NCBI RefSeq assembly: GCF_000550785.1 | Contig: NZ_CP004350.1 | Span: forward strand, 1,778,009 to 1,842,008 | DNA length: 64,000 nucleotides | Source: Corynebacterium casei LMG S-19264 | Lineage (GTDB): Bacteria > Actinomycetota > Actinomycetes > Mycobacteriales > Mycobacteriaceae | Direction of reading: 5' to 3' | Shown: positions 16,732 through 26,639 of the stretch, in pieces | How the letters are laid out: each line of letters opens with the position of its first letter | Numbering within the stretch: the stretch's first letter is position 1 | The notes under the pieces: model-generated | Databases searched by the model: none | Told to the model about the DNA's origin: nothing | Seen by the model: the letters and a program-made list of their open reading frames with translations, nothing else | Position numbers and translations under genes: made by a program

Positions 16732-18216
16732 CTACTCAGCGACCTGGAATGGAGTTACCGCACGTGCGGCATTAAGGCGTGCCAGGGTGGATTCCTTGCC
16801 TAGTAGGTCCATTGACTCAAACAGCGGTGGAGAGATAGCAGCGCCGGAGATAGCAACGCGCAGAGCACCGTAAGCCTTGCGTGGCTTGAGCTCGAGGTCC
16901 TCAATAAGCGCCTTGGTAAGAGCTGCCTCGATGTGAGGGGTGTTCCACTCCCCGACGGCTTCAAGGGCGGTAATGCCGGCCTCGAGAGGCTCGACTGCAT
17001 CTTCCTTGAGGTTCTTCTTTGCGGACTTCTCATCCAGGGTGAGTTCTGCATCGGGGATTACGAGGAATTTGAGGAGGTCGTGGGCATCGGAAAGCACCTT
17101 GATTCGTGTCTGCACCAAGTCTGCCGCGATGGCGAACTTCTCACCGTCATAGTCTTCTGGGAAGTCGGTGTACTCCGTGAGGTAGTTGCGCAGACGGAAT
17201 GCGAACTCTTCTGGATCCAACAGACGAATCTGGTCTGCGTTGATAGCTTCCAGCTTCTTCTGATCAAAGCGTGCCGGGTTGCCCAGAACGTCTTTGATGT
17301 CAAAGTTGGCTACTAAATCATCAATGGAGAAGATGTCCTGATCCGCAGACAGCGACCAACCCAGGAGCGACAGGTAGTTGAGCATGCCCTCTGGGATGAT
17401 GCCGTTATCGCGGTGGTTAAACAGGTTGGACTGTGGGTCACGCTTGGACAGCTTCTTGTTACCCTCACCCATCACGAATGGCAGGTGGCCAAACTCTGGA
17501 GTGAAGTCAATGATACCAATCTGCTTCAGTGCCTCATACATAGCGAGCTGACGAGGAGTAGAAGACAGCAGGTCCTCACCGCGCAGAACGTGGGTGATCT
17601 GCATGAGAGCGTCATCGACTGGGTTCACGAGCGTGTAGAGCGGTGCGCCGTTAGAACGAGCCACCACGTAGTCCGGCTGGGTTTCCGACTTGAAAGTCAT
17701 CTCACCACGAACCAGGTCATTCCAGGACCAGTCCTGCTCCGGCATGCGCAAGCGCCACACTGGCTGGCGGCCTTCTGCTTCAAAAGCAGCAATCTGCTCT
17801 TCGGTGAGCTCACGGTCATAGTTGTCATAGCCGAGCTTTGGGTCGCGGCCAGCAGCCTTGTGACGCTCTTCTACTTCCTCCGCAGTGGAATATGCCGGGT
17901 AAACCAGTCCTGCATCCTTTAGCTTTGCCAGAACATCCGCGTAGATGTCCATGCGCTGCGACTGACGGTAAGGCTCATGTGGACCACCAACATCCACGCC
18001 TTCATCCCAACCTAGACCGAGCCAGGTCAAGGAATCCAAAATAGCCTGGTAGGACTCTTCCGAGTCACGGGCGGCGTCAGTATCTTCAATGCGGAAAACA
18101 AGTTTGCCACCAGTGTGGCGGGCATAAGCCCAGTTAAACAAGGCAGTTCGCACCATTCCAACGTGCGGAGTACCAGTGGGCGACGGGCAAAAGCGTACGC
18201 GTACTTCTTGAGTCAT
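16732..18216 (-). CDS. gltX: Glutamyl-tRNA synthetase
   Basis: 494 residues from ATG 18,216 ([20 protein letters not shown]); the upstream in-frame extension looks unlike the family. Class I synthetase: HIGH-type motif in [10 protein letters not shown] (about 11-20), KMSKS-type motif KKLSKR in [13 protein letters not shown], and a C-terminal anticodon-binding helical region. Known: actinobacteria lack GlnRS, so this enzyme loads Glu on both tRNA-Glu and tRNA-Gln, and GatCAB amidates the latter. Both tRNA genes lie directly upstream, and gatB is in this window. Diverges from the isochorismate synthase gene. Confidence 0.97.
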   Translation of the reverse strand: MTQEVRVRFCPSPTGTPHVGMVRTALFNWAYARHTGGKLVFRIEDTDAARDSEESYQAILDSLTWLGLGWDEGVDVGGPHEPYRQSQRMDIYADVLAKLKDAGLVYPAYSTAEEVEERHKAAGRDPKLGYDNYDRELTEEQIAAFEAEGRQPVWRLRMPEQDWSWNDLVRGEMTFKSETQPDYVVARSNGAPLYTLVNPVDDALMQITHVLRGEDLLSSTPRQLAMYEALKQIGIIDFTPEFGHLPFVMGEGNKKLSKRDPQSNLFNHRDNGIIPEGMLNYLSLLGWSLSADQDIFSIDDLVANFDIKDVLGNPARFDQKKLEAINADQIRLLDPEEFAFRLRNYLTEYTDFPEDYDGEKFAIAADLVQTRIKVLSDAHDLLKFLVIPDAELTLDEKSAKKNLKEDAVEPLEAGITALEAVGEWNTPHIEAALTKALIEDLELKPRKAYGALRVAISGAAISPPLFESMDLLGKESTLARLNAARAVTPFQVAE

Positions 18217-18367
18217 ACCGACAATGTTAGACCAGCCTGCTTTATTGCCTCCACAATGGGGAATAGCTTCTTCTTTTCCCAGGCGGGAGTGTGACAATCA
18301 ACGTCACGACAATTTTTAGGGGACTTAATTTTATTACTCAACTACGCACGAAGTAATGTGGGTGGTT

Positions 18368-19480
18368 ATGTGTGCCTCACGCCCTACGACCGCGCCTGAT
18401 TTCCTGTTGTCCCGTGCAACGGGTTCTGTGCGTACCCAGGGCTCGGTGGCTTCCTACACGGATGTAGACAAAGCCATTGACGATATTGAGGCACAGCGCG
18501 TGGAGATGGTCGTGGGAGCTCTCCCCTTTGACCTGGATAAACCTGCCGCACTGACCGTTCCACAGACGATTGTCCGTGAACCAGGCGCTCTGGAACCACC
18601 GGCGTATTTCCGTCAGCAGAACCTGACTTCTGAAATCTCCGGCGTCGATCCTGACACCCATGAACACCTACGCCGCGTGGAAGCAGCTGTTGCCACCATC
18701 AACGCCTCCCGCCTGGAAAAGGTTGTCCTGGCGCGTGCCGTAGATATTGAGTTCAACGGCCCCGTTGACCCCATGCTGGTCGCCGCTCGACTGATTGACC
18801 TGTCCAATCACCGCGACGGCTTCGCCGCCGACCTCACCCCTGCCGGATACGACGGCGCCATGCTCGTCGGTGCCTCCCCTGAGGTCCTAGTAAAGAAGAA
18901 GGGCAACGTAGTCTCCGCCTATCCCCTCGCCGGCTCAGCTGCCCGTAGTGCCGACCCCGAAGAAGACCGCGCCGCCGGTGAGCAACTGCTCAGCTCCGCC
19001 AAGGACCTGCGTGAGCACGCCTTTGTGGTCAACCACCTGGCAGAAATCCTGGCGCCAATGTGTGACAGTTTCTACGCCCCAAACACTCCTCAGTTGATTC
19101 AAACCAACGAGATGTGGCACCTGGCAACACCGATCACCGGCACGCTAAAGAAGCCAACCACCACGGCCCTAGAACTGGCCGTGCGTTGCCACCCAACGCC
19201 AGCCATCTGCGGCACCCCAACCGCTGCCGCCAAGTCCCTCATCTGCACCGCTGAGACCGACCGCGGTTTCTATTCCGGTGCCGTCGGCTGGTGCGACGCC
19301 TCCGGCGACGGTGAATACATGGTTGCCATCCGCTGCGCCGAAGTCGCCGGTGACGGCCTCACTGCCCGCGCCTGGGCCGGCGGCGGCATCGTTGAAGACT
19401 CCGACCCCGAAGCTGAGCTCGCCGAAACAACCGCGAAGCTACAGACCATTGCTCGAGCGATGGGTATCCAGAACTTTTAA
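18368..19480 (+). CDS. Isochorismate synthase (chorismate-binding family)
   Basis: 370 residues from ATG 18,368; ATG 18,356 is an alternative and neither has a strong ribosome site. Converts chorismate to isochorismate for menaquinone or catecholate siderophores. Seen: the chorismate-binding fold with KVVLARAVDIEF (about 117-128), YPLAGSAARS (about 186-195), REHAFVVNHL, HLATPITGTL, HPTPAICGTP (about 277-286) and ETDRGFYSGAVGWCD. The HPTPAICGTP block is typical of EntC/DhbC/MenF. No menaquinone or siderophore genes adjoin, so the pathway cannot be decided. Confidence 0.85.
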   Translation: MCASRPTTAPDFLLSRATGSVRTQGSVASYTDVDKAIDDIEAQRVEMVVGALPFDLDKPAALTVPQTIVREPGALEPPAYFRQQNLTSEISGVDPDTHEHLRRVEAAVATINASRLEKVVLARAVDIEFNGPVDPMLVAARLIDLSNHRDGFAADLTPAGYDGAMLVGASPEVLVKKKGNVVSAYPLAGSAARSADPEEDRAAGEQLLSSAKDLREHAFVVNHLAEILAPMCDSFYAPNTPQLIQTNEMWHLATPITGTLKKPTTTALELAVRCHPTPAICGTPTAAAKSLICTAETDRGFYSGAVGWCDASGDGEYMVAIRCAEVAGDGLTARAWAGGGIVEDSDPEAELAETTAKLQTIARAMGIQNF

Positions 19481-19598
19481 GCTCCATCGTCAATACTCCG
19501 TCATAAGACACCTCACTTCTCTGCGAGCACAAGTGGGACTCGATTGGAGTTACTAGGGATTTTCGCACGACGTCTAATGACTAATGCGCGGATCGAGA

Positions 19599-19636
19599 TA
19601 GCCTCCGTTAGTCACCAAACGGTGATACGGAGGCTA
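19599..19636. terminator. Hairpin between convergent genes
   Basis: TAGCCTCCGT (19,599-19,608) pairs with ACGGAGGCTA (19,627-19,636). It is the only structure seen in the 353-bp gap between isochorismate synthase and the permease gene; no gene is seen in that gap. Confidence 0.55.
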
Positions 19637-19833
19637 AAAGCCAATACAGTCAGACCCCTACCTAAAGTGCATCTACCGAGAAACACTAGGACCGGTGCCT
19701 ACGGGTGAATTTATCCACGTGAGCTAGTATTTCCGCTAAAAAGCTCGCAGCACGTCTTTTGTTAAACGGAGCAATCTCGATTCTTTGACACTGTTTGAAT
19801 CAAACAGAGGAAGTTTCCAGAAATGAAACTGCC

Positions 19834-21324
19834 CTACTTCAATGGTTTCGGTGACTCGCTTGAATCTTCTTCATCGCTATCCCCAACAGATCCCGTGAGC
19901 TCAATGGATGTGTCGGCATAACCTTCGCCCGGATCGATTTCATCGAGTTGGCGGAGGGTTCCATCACGGACATCCTTAAACATATCTTTCCCGTACAAGG
20001 CCACCAGCATGAGAATACCTGCGGCAAATCCCCAAGCAGCACCTTGGGTCGCAAGAACTCCGGCTGTAATTCCAGCAATTCCCAGATCTTTCTGGTTCTT
20101 AGCCTCCATAATTCCCACACGGCACGAGACGAAGCCCTGGATAATTAGCGTAAGTGCCAGTCCCACCGCAAGAATCGGTTCGACGAACGTGACGATGGGG
20201 AGCAACCACAAGCCCGTATTGGTACCCCAGCGGAACGAACCTGTACCACCAAAGATTGACTGCATAGCACGCTTGCCCTGCTTGTAACGCTCAACGATCA
20301 CTACATGCATTGCTGCCCACAATGGTCCGCACATGGCGATGTCTGGCCCAATCAGCGACATAATCATGTTTCTGCCACCGAAAAGCATGTGAGCACGCGA
20401 CGGGTTGTATACGACAGCCTCGTCTGTACGAATATGGTCCGCTTCTTTGAGCACTGCATCGGATTGGAGAATATCGCCAAACACAACGATGTAGGCAGCA
20501 AGCACTGTCGGGATAGCGGTGATAAACATCACCAGTGGCGGAAAGCCTAAGCCGAATACTGTGTATTCATTCCAGAGGGTAACGAAGTCTGGTGATGAAA
20601 ATCCCCACTCGATTTTCGGCCATGAAGTTTCGCCAACGATTGGCGCCACAAAAACTGCTACCAATATGGCCGGGAGAATTCCCAGGGATGCGAGTATTCG
20701 CCAGCCCACCGCTTTCTGTCGCAGTTGTGCGAATTGCTTGGAGTACATAAGGAAGAATGCAACCAATACCGCTACCGTGATTGTGACGGGGAATTCATGG
20801 AATCGGCCACCTGCTTGAAATACAGAAATAATTGCCGCTAGACCGGCACCGAGCACGATGCCAGCACGCAGACCAGAAGGCACAATCCTTACGACCTTGG
20901 TGGCAAGCCCTGTCACACCCAAGAATATGGAGAATATTCCCAGCATGAGCTGGAAGCTAATGAGAGCCCAAACTCTTTCTGGCCCCTCGTCAAATCCCTG
21001 AACATACACCATGAGCAGCGGAATCGCAGGAGTGATCCAACCAGGAACCACTGGATCACCCAGCATATGGTGAATTAGATATAGAAGGCCGTTCAGGACG
21101 ACCACGGCAAGCGCTACCTCAAATGGCATTCCCAAGGCTTCAGTCATCAGCGGGATTGCACCAAGATCAACCACGCACATGAATAGGCCCTGAGCATAGT
21201 CTGGCCATTCAAACCGGTAATGGACGAAAGGCAAACGGATCTGGAACGGTCCAGCCTTCCAGTGCGGTGACTCTACACCAATTCCTTCGTCCGAATCGTA
21301 AACATCATTGTTCTTTTGATTCAC
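19834..21324 (-). CDS. SLC23/NCS2-like multi-spanning permease
   Basis: 496 residues, about 12 hydrophobic segments between residues 40 and 450, hydrophilic N-terminus and an acidic C-terminal tail. LGDPVVPGWITPAIPLL (about 88-104) recalls the core of nucleobase/ascorbate (NCS2/SLC23) carriers, and the length fits; a substrate cannot be given. GTG start 21,324 has GGAG six bases upstream. The gene follows the zinc alcohol dehydrogenase gene on the same strand, so it may import that enzyme's substrate or a precursor. SulP-type carriers are the less likely alternative. Confidence 0.65.
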   Translation of the reverse strand: MNQKNNDVYDSDEGIGVESPHWKAGPFQIRLPFVHYRFEWPDYAQGLFMCVVDLGAIPLMTEALGMPFEVALAVVVLNGLLYLIHHMLGDPVVPGWITPAIPLLMVYVQGFDEGPERVWALISFQLMLGIFSIFLGVTGLATKVVRIVPSGLRAGIVLGAGLAAIISVFQAGGRFHEFPVTITVAVLVAFFLMYSKQFAQLRQKAVGWRILASLGILPAILVAVFVAPIVGETSWPKIEWGFSSPDFVTLWNEYTVFGLGFPPLVMFITAIPTVLAAYIVVFGDILQSDAVLKEADHIRTDEAVVYNPSRAHMLFGGRNMIMSLIGPDIAMCGPLWAAMHVVIVERYKQGKRAMQSIFGGTGSFRWGTNTGLWLLPIVTFVEPILAVGLALTLIIQGFVSCRVGIMEAKNQKDLGIAGITAGVLATQGAAWGFAAGILMLVALYGKDMFKDVRDGTLRQLDEIDPGEGYADTSIELTGSVGDSDEEDSSESPKPLK

Positions 21325-21481
21325 TTCATTCTCCGTTTTTAGAAAGTACGCACCCGTGACTCACATCAAATTGGTCAAGGACTGCACTATTGCAATTGGC
21401 ACTGGGCACAGGCAGAACACGCCAACCTCATTGAGGTCGCGTAGGGATATTCCAGGCGACGAAAAGAAAACTCACTCCCGC

Positions 21482-22606
21482 CTAGTCAAACGTGATGATC
21501 TGGCGAAGTGCCTCACCGGAAGCAAGATTGTCCATCGCCTCATTTATGTCCTCCAAATGAATGTGGGAGGAAATAAGGCCATCAACGTTGAGCTTGCCTT
21601 CGCGCCACAGTTGCTCGTAGACAGGGATATCTTTGGACGGAACGGATGAACCTAGGTAGCTACCATGAATTCGGCGAGCCTCAGAGGTCATGATCAGCGG
21701 GTCAAGGGTAATGGATGAGCCCGGTGCTGGCAGACCGACAGTGACAGTCAATCCTCCTGGAGCGGTCAACTTATATGCGGTCTCAAGTGCATTGGGGTGG
21801 CCCGCCGCTTCGACCACGGCTGAAAACCTCTTCCCGGATGTTTCTGCTTCCTCGGGGGTCATTGCAGTATTAGCACCTAGTTCGATTGCCTTCGCGCATT
21901 TTTCGGCCTGCATATCAATACCCACGATTTCTCTTACGCCGAGCGCCGCTGCGGTAATGATCGCAGACATACCTACTCCGCCAAGACCAACAACTGCAAT
22001 GGTGTCTTCCGGTTTTGGGTTAATCTCATTGAGGACTGCCCCGCCACCCGTTAAAATCGCGCACCCGAAAATCGCCGCAATGTCAGACGGAACATCCTTA
22101 CCAATTTTGACGATCGACTTTTCTGAGACGACGGCATAGGTTGCAAATCCAGAAACCCCCAGGTGATGCTGGATGATTTCACCGTCACGCGTAATGTGCC
22201 GGGTTCCGTTAATCAAAGTTCCGTCAGTGTTGGTCTTGGAACCAACTTCACAGGGAATCTTTCCGTTTGACTTGCATCCATCGCATTTTCCGCAGCGTGG
22301 AAGAAAGGTCATAACAACATTATCGCCAACCTCAAAGCCGTTGACTCCTGTACCAACGGACTCAATAACACCGGCGGATTCATGACCGATCAGCATAGGC
22401 AGTGGCCGTGGTCGATTGTTATTAACCACTGATAGATCGGAGTGACAAAGGCCAGATGCAGTTATCTTGACAAGAACTTCACCTTCGCTGGGTCCTGTCA
22501 ACTGCATTTCGGAGATGACGAGAGGCTTGGATTCTGCGTAAGGAGCGGATTCCCCAGAGCGCTCAAGTACGGCACCACGAATGGTAATGGTTTCTGAAGT
22601 AGACAC
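21482..22606 (-). CDS. Zinc-dependent medium-chain alcohol dehydrogenase
   Basis: 374 residues from GTG 22,606, chosen because GGGAG lies seven bases upstream; an upstream ATG would add 16 residues. Seen: catalytic-zinc motif ASGLCHSDLS with GHESAGVI, structural-zinc cysteines in CGKCDGCKSNGKIPC, Rossmann loop VVGLGGVGMSA (about 195-205) followed by GIDMQAEKC, whose Asp points to NAD(H). Group III/aryl-alcohol type MDR enzyme oxidising an alcohol to an aldehyde. Likely co-transcribed with the permease downstream and controlled by the divergent GAF/PucR regulator. Confidence 0.85.
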   Translation of the reverse strand: MSTSETITIRGAVLERSGESAPYAESKPLVISEMQLTGPSEGEVLVKITASGLCHSDLSVVNNNRPRPLPMLIGHESAGVIESVGTGVNGFEVGDNVVMTFLPRCGKCDGCKSNGKIPCEVGSKTNTDGTLINGTRHITRDGEIIQHHLGVSGFATYAVVSEKSIVKIGKDVPSDIAAIFGCAILTGGGAVLNEINPKPEDTIAVVGLGGVGMSAIITAAALGVREIVGIDMQAEKCAKAIELGANTAMTPEEAETSGKRFSAVVEAAGHPNALETAYKLTAPGGLTVTVGLPAPGSSITLDPLIMTSEARRIHGSYLGSSVPSKDIPVYEQLWREGKLNVDGLISSHIHLEDINEAMDNLASGEALRQIITFD

Positions 22607-22885
22607 CAAATTCTCCCTTTCTTCTGTAACGACGGAATGATTGGTTAGGCGCATTAAGTTACCGCAGAAAAGTAATCTTCACCATAGGTTAGACATATGC
22701 AAACCTCTACTTAATTAAGTGGAACATGTAGAATTCTCTATTTAGGTACTCCTGATGGGTCACCGCCATCCTCGACCTATTTAGGCGGGACAGCCATGCA
22801 GGCCCTCTTGGAGCAGATTTCCGAATCGCGACAATGAGGTGGATTTCAGCAAATAACGAGCAAATAGCAGGAGAAAAACCGCATA
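22607..22885. promoter_or_regulatory. Divergent control region between adh and the GAF/PucR gene
   Basis: About 280 bp of AT-rich sequence between divergent genes, with short palindromic pieces (for example near 22,740-22,790, CCTATTTAGG-like repeats). Expected site for the adjacent regulator; no operator can be fixed by eye. Confidence 0.4.
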
Positions 22886-24751
22886 GTGAGTTTTCTATCT
22901 CAAGTCTTAAACTTCATTAACGATGAATCAGGTGTGCCAGACTCCCTTTTCCAACGGCTGTCGCCCGACGAGCGACAGGCACTTCGAGAGTTTGAACTGG
23001 GATTCCGTTCGTCGCAACACTGGAAAGAGATCACCCAAGGAATACTTGCTGCGGCTGCCAACTTGTCTCGCAGCAAAGATAAAGAAGATGTCCTGGGCGA
23101 CTTAGTAAAGTCAGCGCGATCAATCCTTCACGCTGATGTTGGCTACATCAGCCTAAACAACGGTGAAGACCACGATACTTCCGTGCTGGTCACTTCAGGC
23201 GTCGTCACTCAACAATTCAAGGACATCAAGATTCCACTTGGAGTGGGTGTATTGGGCATGGTGGCGTCTCGTCAAGGTAGCGCTTGGACCACTGATCACG
23301 CTTCAGACCCTAATGTAACTCACCTACCGGAGGTGGACGCCGCGGTTCAGGCCGAAGGCATTCGCGCCATCCTAGGAGCTCCACTCACCCGTAACGGGGA
23401 AATAATCGGTGCATTGATGGTTGGAGAGAGGCGGAAACGCGCTTATTCTCCCAACGAAATCTTAGTATTGGAATCCCTGGCTTCTCTAGCTTCTATTGCA
23501 TTAGAAAAGGCTGAACTCATTACATCTCTAGAACAGTCTGTCGAGGCATTGCGCTCTGCCCATCAAAATCGCGAAGAACAGGTGAACGAACTCCAGTCAC
23601 TTACCGACGTAGATGCAATTCTTACGCGTTTGCTAAATCAGGGAGCTCGACCTGAATCCATTGCCCGCTTCGTGTCTGAGCGGCTCAATACTCATACCTG
23701 GATATTCAATGAAGCCGGAGAGCTCTTAGTCGCTTTCCCTGATCAGAGTATTTCTTCGGAACTGGAGAAAGTGGTTTCTCGTGCCCAAAATGAAGAATCC
23801 TTCGTTACAGAAGCCGGCTATTCGGCCATTGCTCTTAGTGTTCATGAGCGGTCGCTTGGTGTGTTGTCCGTAGCCACGACGGTGGATGAAGCCGGCTCAC
23901 GAATTGTTCACCGAGCTTCCGCAACTTTGGCTACTGCATTAGTTTTTCGGGAAACTTTGGCCGCGGCCGAAGCCCGACAAGTCGATGATGTGCTGCGAAA
24001 AGTTGTGGCGGGCACGGCTAGCCGTGAAGACGTCAATCGGTTGCGCAAATTGACCGGCTTTGATGTGAATGATTTCGAAAAAAGCTGCATTGTTTCAATT
24101 GAAACCGTGGACTTGGACTTAAGAGCCAGTACCGTGAATTCCGTACTCGCCGGAACAGGCATAGCGTTTTCCCATGAAAACCACATTTGTGCGCTGGTGC
24201 ATTGCGCCGTGAACATTTCCCAAAAGAGTGTCGAAAGCGCAATGGAGCCGTTGCTGGATTGGGCAAACGCACGTCAAGGCGATTTGTTTATTGGAGCAGT
24301 GCCATTAGCGAGGGACTTGGAATCTATTTCCCGACAGCATGAAAAATCCTGCGCGCTCACCCGAAGCCTGAGGCAACTCAGCCTGACGGGTCGAGTGGCA
24401 ATGCCAGACAGTTTTGGCAGCCTCGGATTGTTGCTTGGAGCCAGCTCGGAGTCTGTAGCGGACATCGTAGAAGCCACTATTGGAGAGCTACTCTTTTATG
24501 ATGAGTCTCATAGCACTGAGCTCGCGCGAACTGCACTGGCGTACTTAGAAAAGAATCGCAATGTGGCAGATACAGCACGCGAATTGTACGTGCATGAAAA
24601 TACGGTGCGGCAACGGCTAGACCGAATCAAGATCATCCTTGGTAGTGCATGGGCTGCAGGAACGAGCGCGTTGGACGTGCATTTAGCACTTCGAGCCTGG
24701 ACGCTTTCAAATTCGACTGTAAACAGAGAGAACAAGCGTGAGTTCCACTAA
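22886..24751 (+). CDS. GAF-domain PucR/CdaR-type transcriptional regulator
   Basis: 621 residues from GTG 22,886, with AGGAG upstream. Domains: N-terminal GAF sensor (about 45-205; GVGVLGMVASR, IRAILGAPLTRNGEIIGALMVGE), a short coiled coil (about 215-250), a second sensor-like/CdaR region (about 300-500) and a C-terminal PucR helix-turn-helix (about 545-605; RNVADTARELYVHENTVRQR). Such proteins are small-molecule-responsive, often activators of catabolic genes. It diverges from the dehydrogenase-permease pair and is the likely regulator of it. Confidence 0.85.
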   Translation: MSFLSQVLNFINDESGVPDSLFQRLSPDERQALREFELGFRSSQHWKEITQGILAAAANLSRSKDKEDVLGDLVKSARSILHADVGYISLNNGEDHDTSVLVTSGVVTQQFKDIKIPLGVGVLGMVASRQGSAWTTDHASDPNVTHLPEVDAAVQAEGIRAILGAPLTRNGEIIGALMVGERRKRAYSPNEILVLESLASLASIALEKAELITSLEQSVEALRSAHQNREEQVNELQSLTDVDAILTRLLNQGARPESIARFVSERLNTHTWIFNEAGELLVAFPDQSISSELEKVVSRAQNEESFVTEAGYSAIALSVHERSLGVLSVATTVDEAGSRIVHRASATLATALVFRETLAAAEARQVDDVLRKVVAGTASREDVNRLRKLTGFDVNDFEKSCIVSIETVDLDLRASTVNSVLAGTGIAFSHENHICALVHCAVNISQKSVESAMEPLLDWANARQGDLFIGAVPLARDLESISRQHEKSCALTRSLRQLSLTGRVAMPDSFGSLGLLLGASSESVADIVEATIGELLFYDESHSTELARTALAYLEKNRNVADTARELYVHENTVRQRLDRIKIILGSAWAAGTSALDVHLALRAWTLSNSTVNRENKREFH

Positions 24752-24934
24752 TTGAAAGTAGAAAGCTACGAATTCTTCATGAGCCAACAGCCATTGAATA
24801 CTAGGCGACTTCTTTCGGCGAGAGACAAACATGCACGTCATCGCGAGTCAAGTCGCCAATCAGCACCAGGTTAATCAAGCTTTCACAAGTCGTCCACGGG
24901 CTGATCGAGAATGGAAAGGGCTTATTGCATAAAG

Positions 24935-24990
24935 CAAACTGCTCCCAACGCGGAGCCCCTTGACTGGGATATCGGGCTGGGAGCAGTTTG
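24935..24990. terminator. Terminator of the FAH-family gene
   Basis: CAAACTGCTCCCA (24,935-24,947) pairs with TGGGAGCAGTTTG (24,978-24,990), directly downstream of the minus-strand FAH gene. The loop of 30 bases is long. The 250-bp gap holds no gene. Confidence 0.6.
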
Positions 24991-25003
24991 TTTTGGAGGT
25001 CGC

Positions 25004-25816
25004 TTAAGCATTCGCGATTGGGTTGGCGAGGATGCCGACCTTAGGGATTTCAATCTCGATACGGTCACCGTTGAACATTGGTGCGGTACCCGCTGGGGAG
25101 CCAGTGGTGATGACGTCACCAGGCAGCAGAGTCATGGACTGGGAGATCTCCGCGAGGATGCCGCCCATCTTCACAATCATCTGGTTGGTGTTGGAGTCCT
25201 GCTTCTGCACGCGCTCACCATCGTGGGTGAGATACGCGTTGATCTTGTGATCATCAAGATCCAGAACATCCAGGTCAGTCTGGATCCATGGGCCCAGTGG
25301 GCAGAAGGTGTCAATGCCCTTTGCGCGTGCCCACTGGCCGTCCTGGAACTGCAGGTCACGGGAGGAGACATCGTTGCAAATGGTGAAACCGAGAACGTGG
25401 TCTTTCCAGTTCTCCGGATCAATGTTCTTAGACACCTTAGAGATAACTACTGCCAGCTCGCCTTCGAACTCAACCTTGGTTGCGAACTCAGGGATCTTGA
25501 TTGGTGCCTCAGGGCCGATAACGGCCGTGGATGGCTTGATAAAAATGGTTGGTGGCAGGTGCTCTGCTGATTCCTTAAAGACCTCAGCAACGTGGTCTGC
25601 ATAGTTGCGACCCAATGCAACAACTTTGGTTGGCAAAGTAGGAGCTAAGAGGCGAACCTCGTTCAGCTTCCACTCACGGCCAGTTGGCTCTGGAGTGGTA
25701 AATGGGGTGCCGGCAATTTCTTTAGCTACAAGCTTGTCGCTCTTTGGGTCGTCGCTGTCGCCTTCAATAATGGCGAAGCAAATTCCGTCGGGGTGTGCAA
25801 TTCGTCCTAAACGCAT
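25004..25816 (-). CDS. Fumarylacetoacetate hydrolase-family enzyme
   Basis: 270 residues. Seen: the FAH fold with ALGRNYADHVAE (about 67-78), IFIKPSTAVIGP, the metal-binding acid cluster in VEFEGELAVVI (about 114-124), GFTICNDVSSRDLQ (about 142-155) and LLPGDVITTGSPAGTAP near the C-terminus. Members hydrolyse or decarboxylate 2-oxo acids using Mg/Mn. From memory, the C. glutamicum protein at this place (Cg1458) was shown to be a soluble oxaloacetate decarboxylase; orthology here is inferred from family and position. Other family activities remain possible. Confidence 0.85.
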   Translation of the reverse strand: MRLGRIAHPDGICFAIIEGDSDDPKSDKLVAKEIAGTPFTTPEPTGREWKLNEVRLLAPTLPTKVVALGRNYADHVAEVFKESAEHLPPTIFIKPSTAVIGPEAPIKIPEFATKVEFEGELAVVISKVSKNIDPENWKDHVLGFTICNDVSSRDLQFQDGQWARAKGIDTFCPLGPWIQTDLDVLDLDDHKINAYLTHDGERVQKQDSNTNQMIVKMGGILAEISQSMTLLPGDVITTGSPAGTAPMFNGDRIEIEIPKVGILANPIANA

Positions 25817-25985
25817 GTAGTCAATGCTACTAAATCGTATCTTTGCAAGTTTGCAAAGGATTGCAATTACATCTTTACAGCCCGGTTAATTGGGTTTTTG
25901 AAGCCCGATTGTTAAGTTTTCTGCGTGCCAACCAGACAATCTATCAATAGATAGAACGTCTGCCACAGTTGCCAGTCGTTTGCTT

Positions 25986-26624
25986 TTAGATCTGAAGATT
26001 CTTCTGCATATCTTTCAGTGTGCTCGGCGGGCGATGTGCGGCCATCGCGAGGTAGAGCTCCGCACAAGCCATGGCATCCGTTAGCGCATTGTGGTTGCGG
26101 TAATTGGGCAATCCATAGCGGCTGCGCACCCGGCTCAGCCGTAGGTCCTCACCACGCGGGAGGGTGCTCATTCGTTCCATGTGTCGGCGCTCTAGCGCGA
26201 AAGTGTCCACCACCTGTAGTTGTGGTACTTTCCCCCACAGCTGTTTGCAGGCATGCGAATAAAAAGCCGTCTCAATCGGCGCGAAGTGCGCGAGCATCGC
26301 CTTGCCCATCAGGTCCTTGGTGAGCATCTCCATGGCCTCTTCAAGCATGCAGCCATTTTCCAGGTCGCTATCGCGCAGGTGGTGGATTGTCGCTGAATTT
26401 CCGACCTCTACGCCTTTAATCAACACATACTTCGCGCCTGACAGCTGCACCCGGTTGTTAGCGATTGGTACCCAACCAATCGACACAATCTGATGCTGCT
26501 TGGGTTTGAGTCCTGTTGTCTCCATGTCGACGGCGAGGAGCTCGACATCATCGATGGGCGTACTCGGATCCGGCGCATTTAGGTCCAGCCACTTGTGGGC
26601 TCGAAGCACATCAAACAGTCCCAT
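25986..26624 (-). CDS. DnaQ-like 3'-5' exonuclease
   Basis: 212 residues. DEDDh exonuclease: Exo I DMETTGL (about 33-39, with D and E), Exo II around LAHFAPIETAFY, and Exo III HNALTDAMACAELY with H and D. The length matches stand-alone DnaQ-like nucleases, not the polymerase-bound epsilon subunit with its C-terminal tail. It lies 15 bp after the cNMP/CBS/nucleotidyltransferase gene. Known: proteins with exactly that domain order are often encoded beside an exonuclease of this type, which supports a shared function. Confidence 0.85.
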   Translation of the reverse strand: MGLFDVLRAHKWLDLNAPDPSTPIDDVELLAVDMETTGLKPKQHQIVSIGWVPIANNRVQLSGAKYVLIKGVEVGNSATIHHLRDSDLENGCMLEEAMEMLTKDLMGKAMLAHFAPIETAFYSHACKQLWGKVPQLQVVDTFALERRHMERMSTLPRGEDLRLSRVRSRYGLPNYRNHNALTDAMACAELYLAMAAHRPPSTLKDMQKNLQI

Positions 26625-26639
26625 GTATCTCTTACCCTC

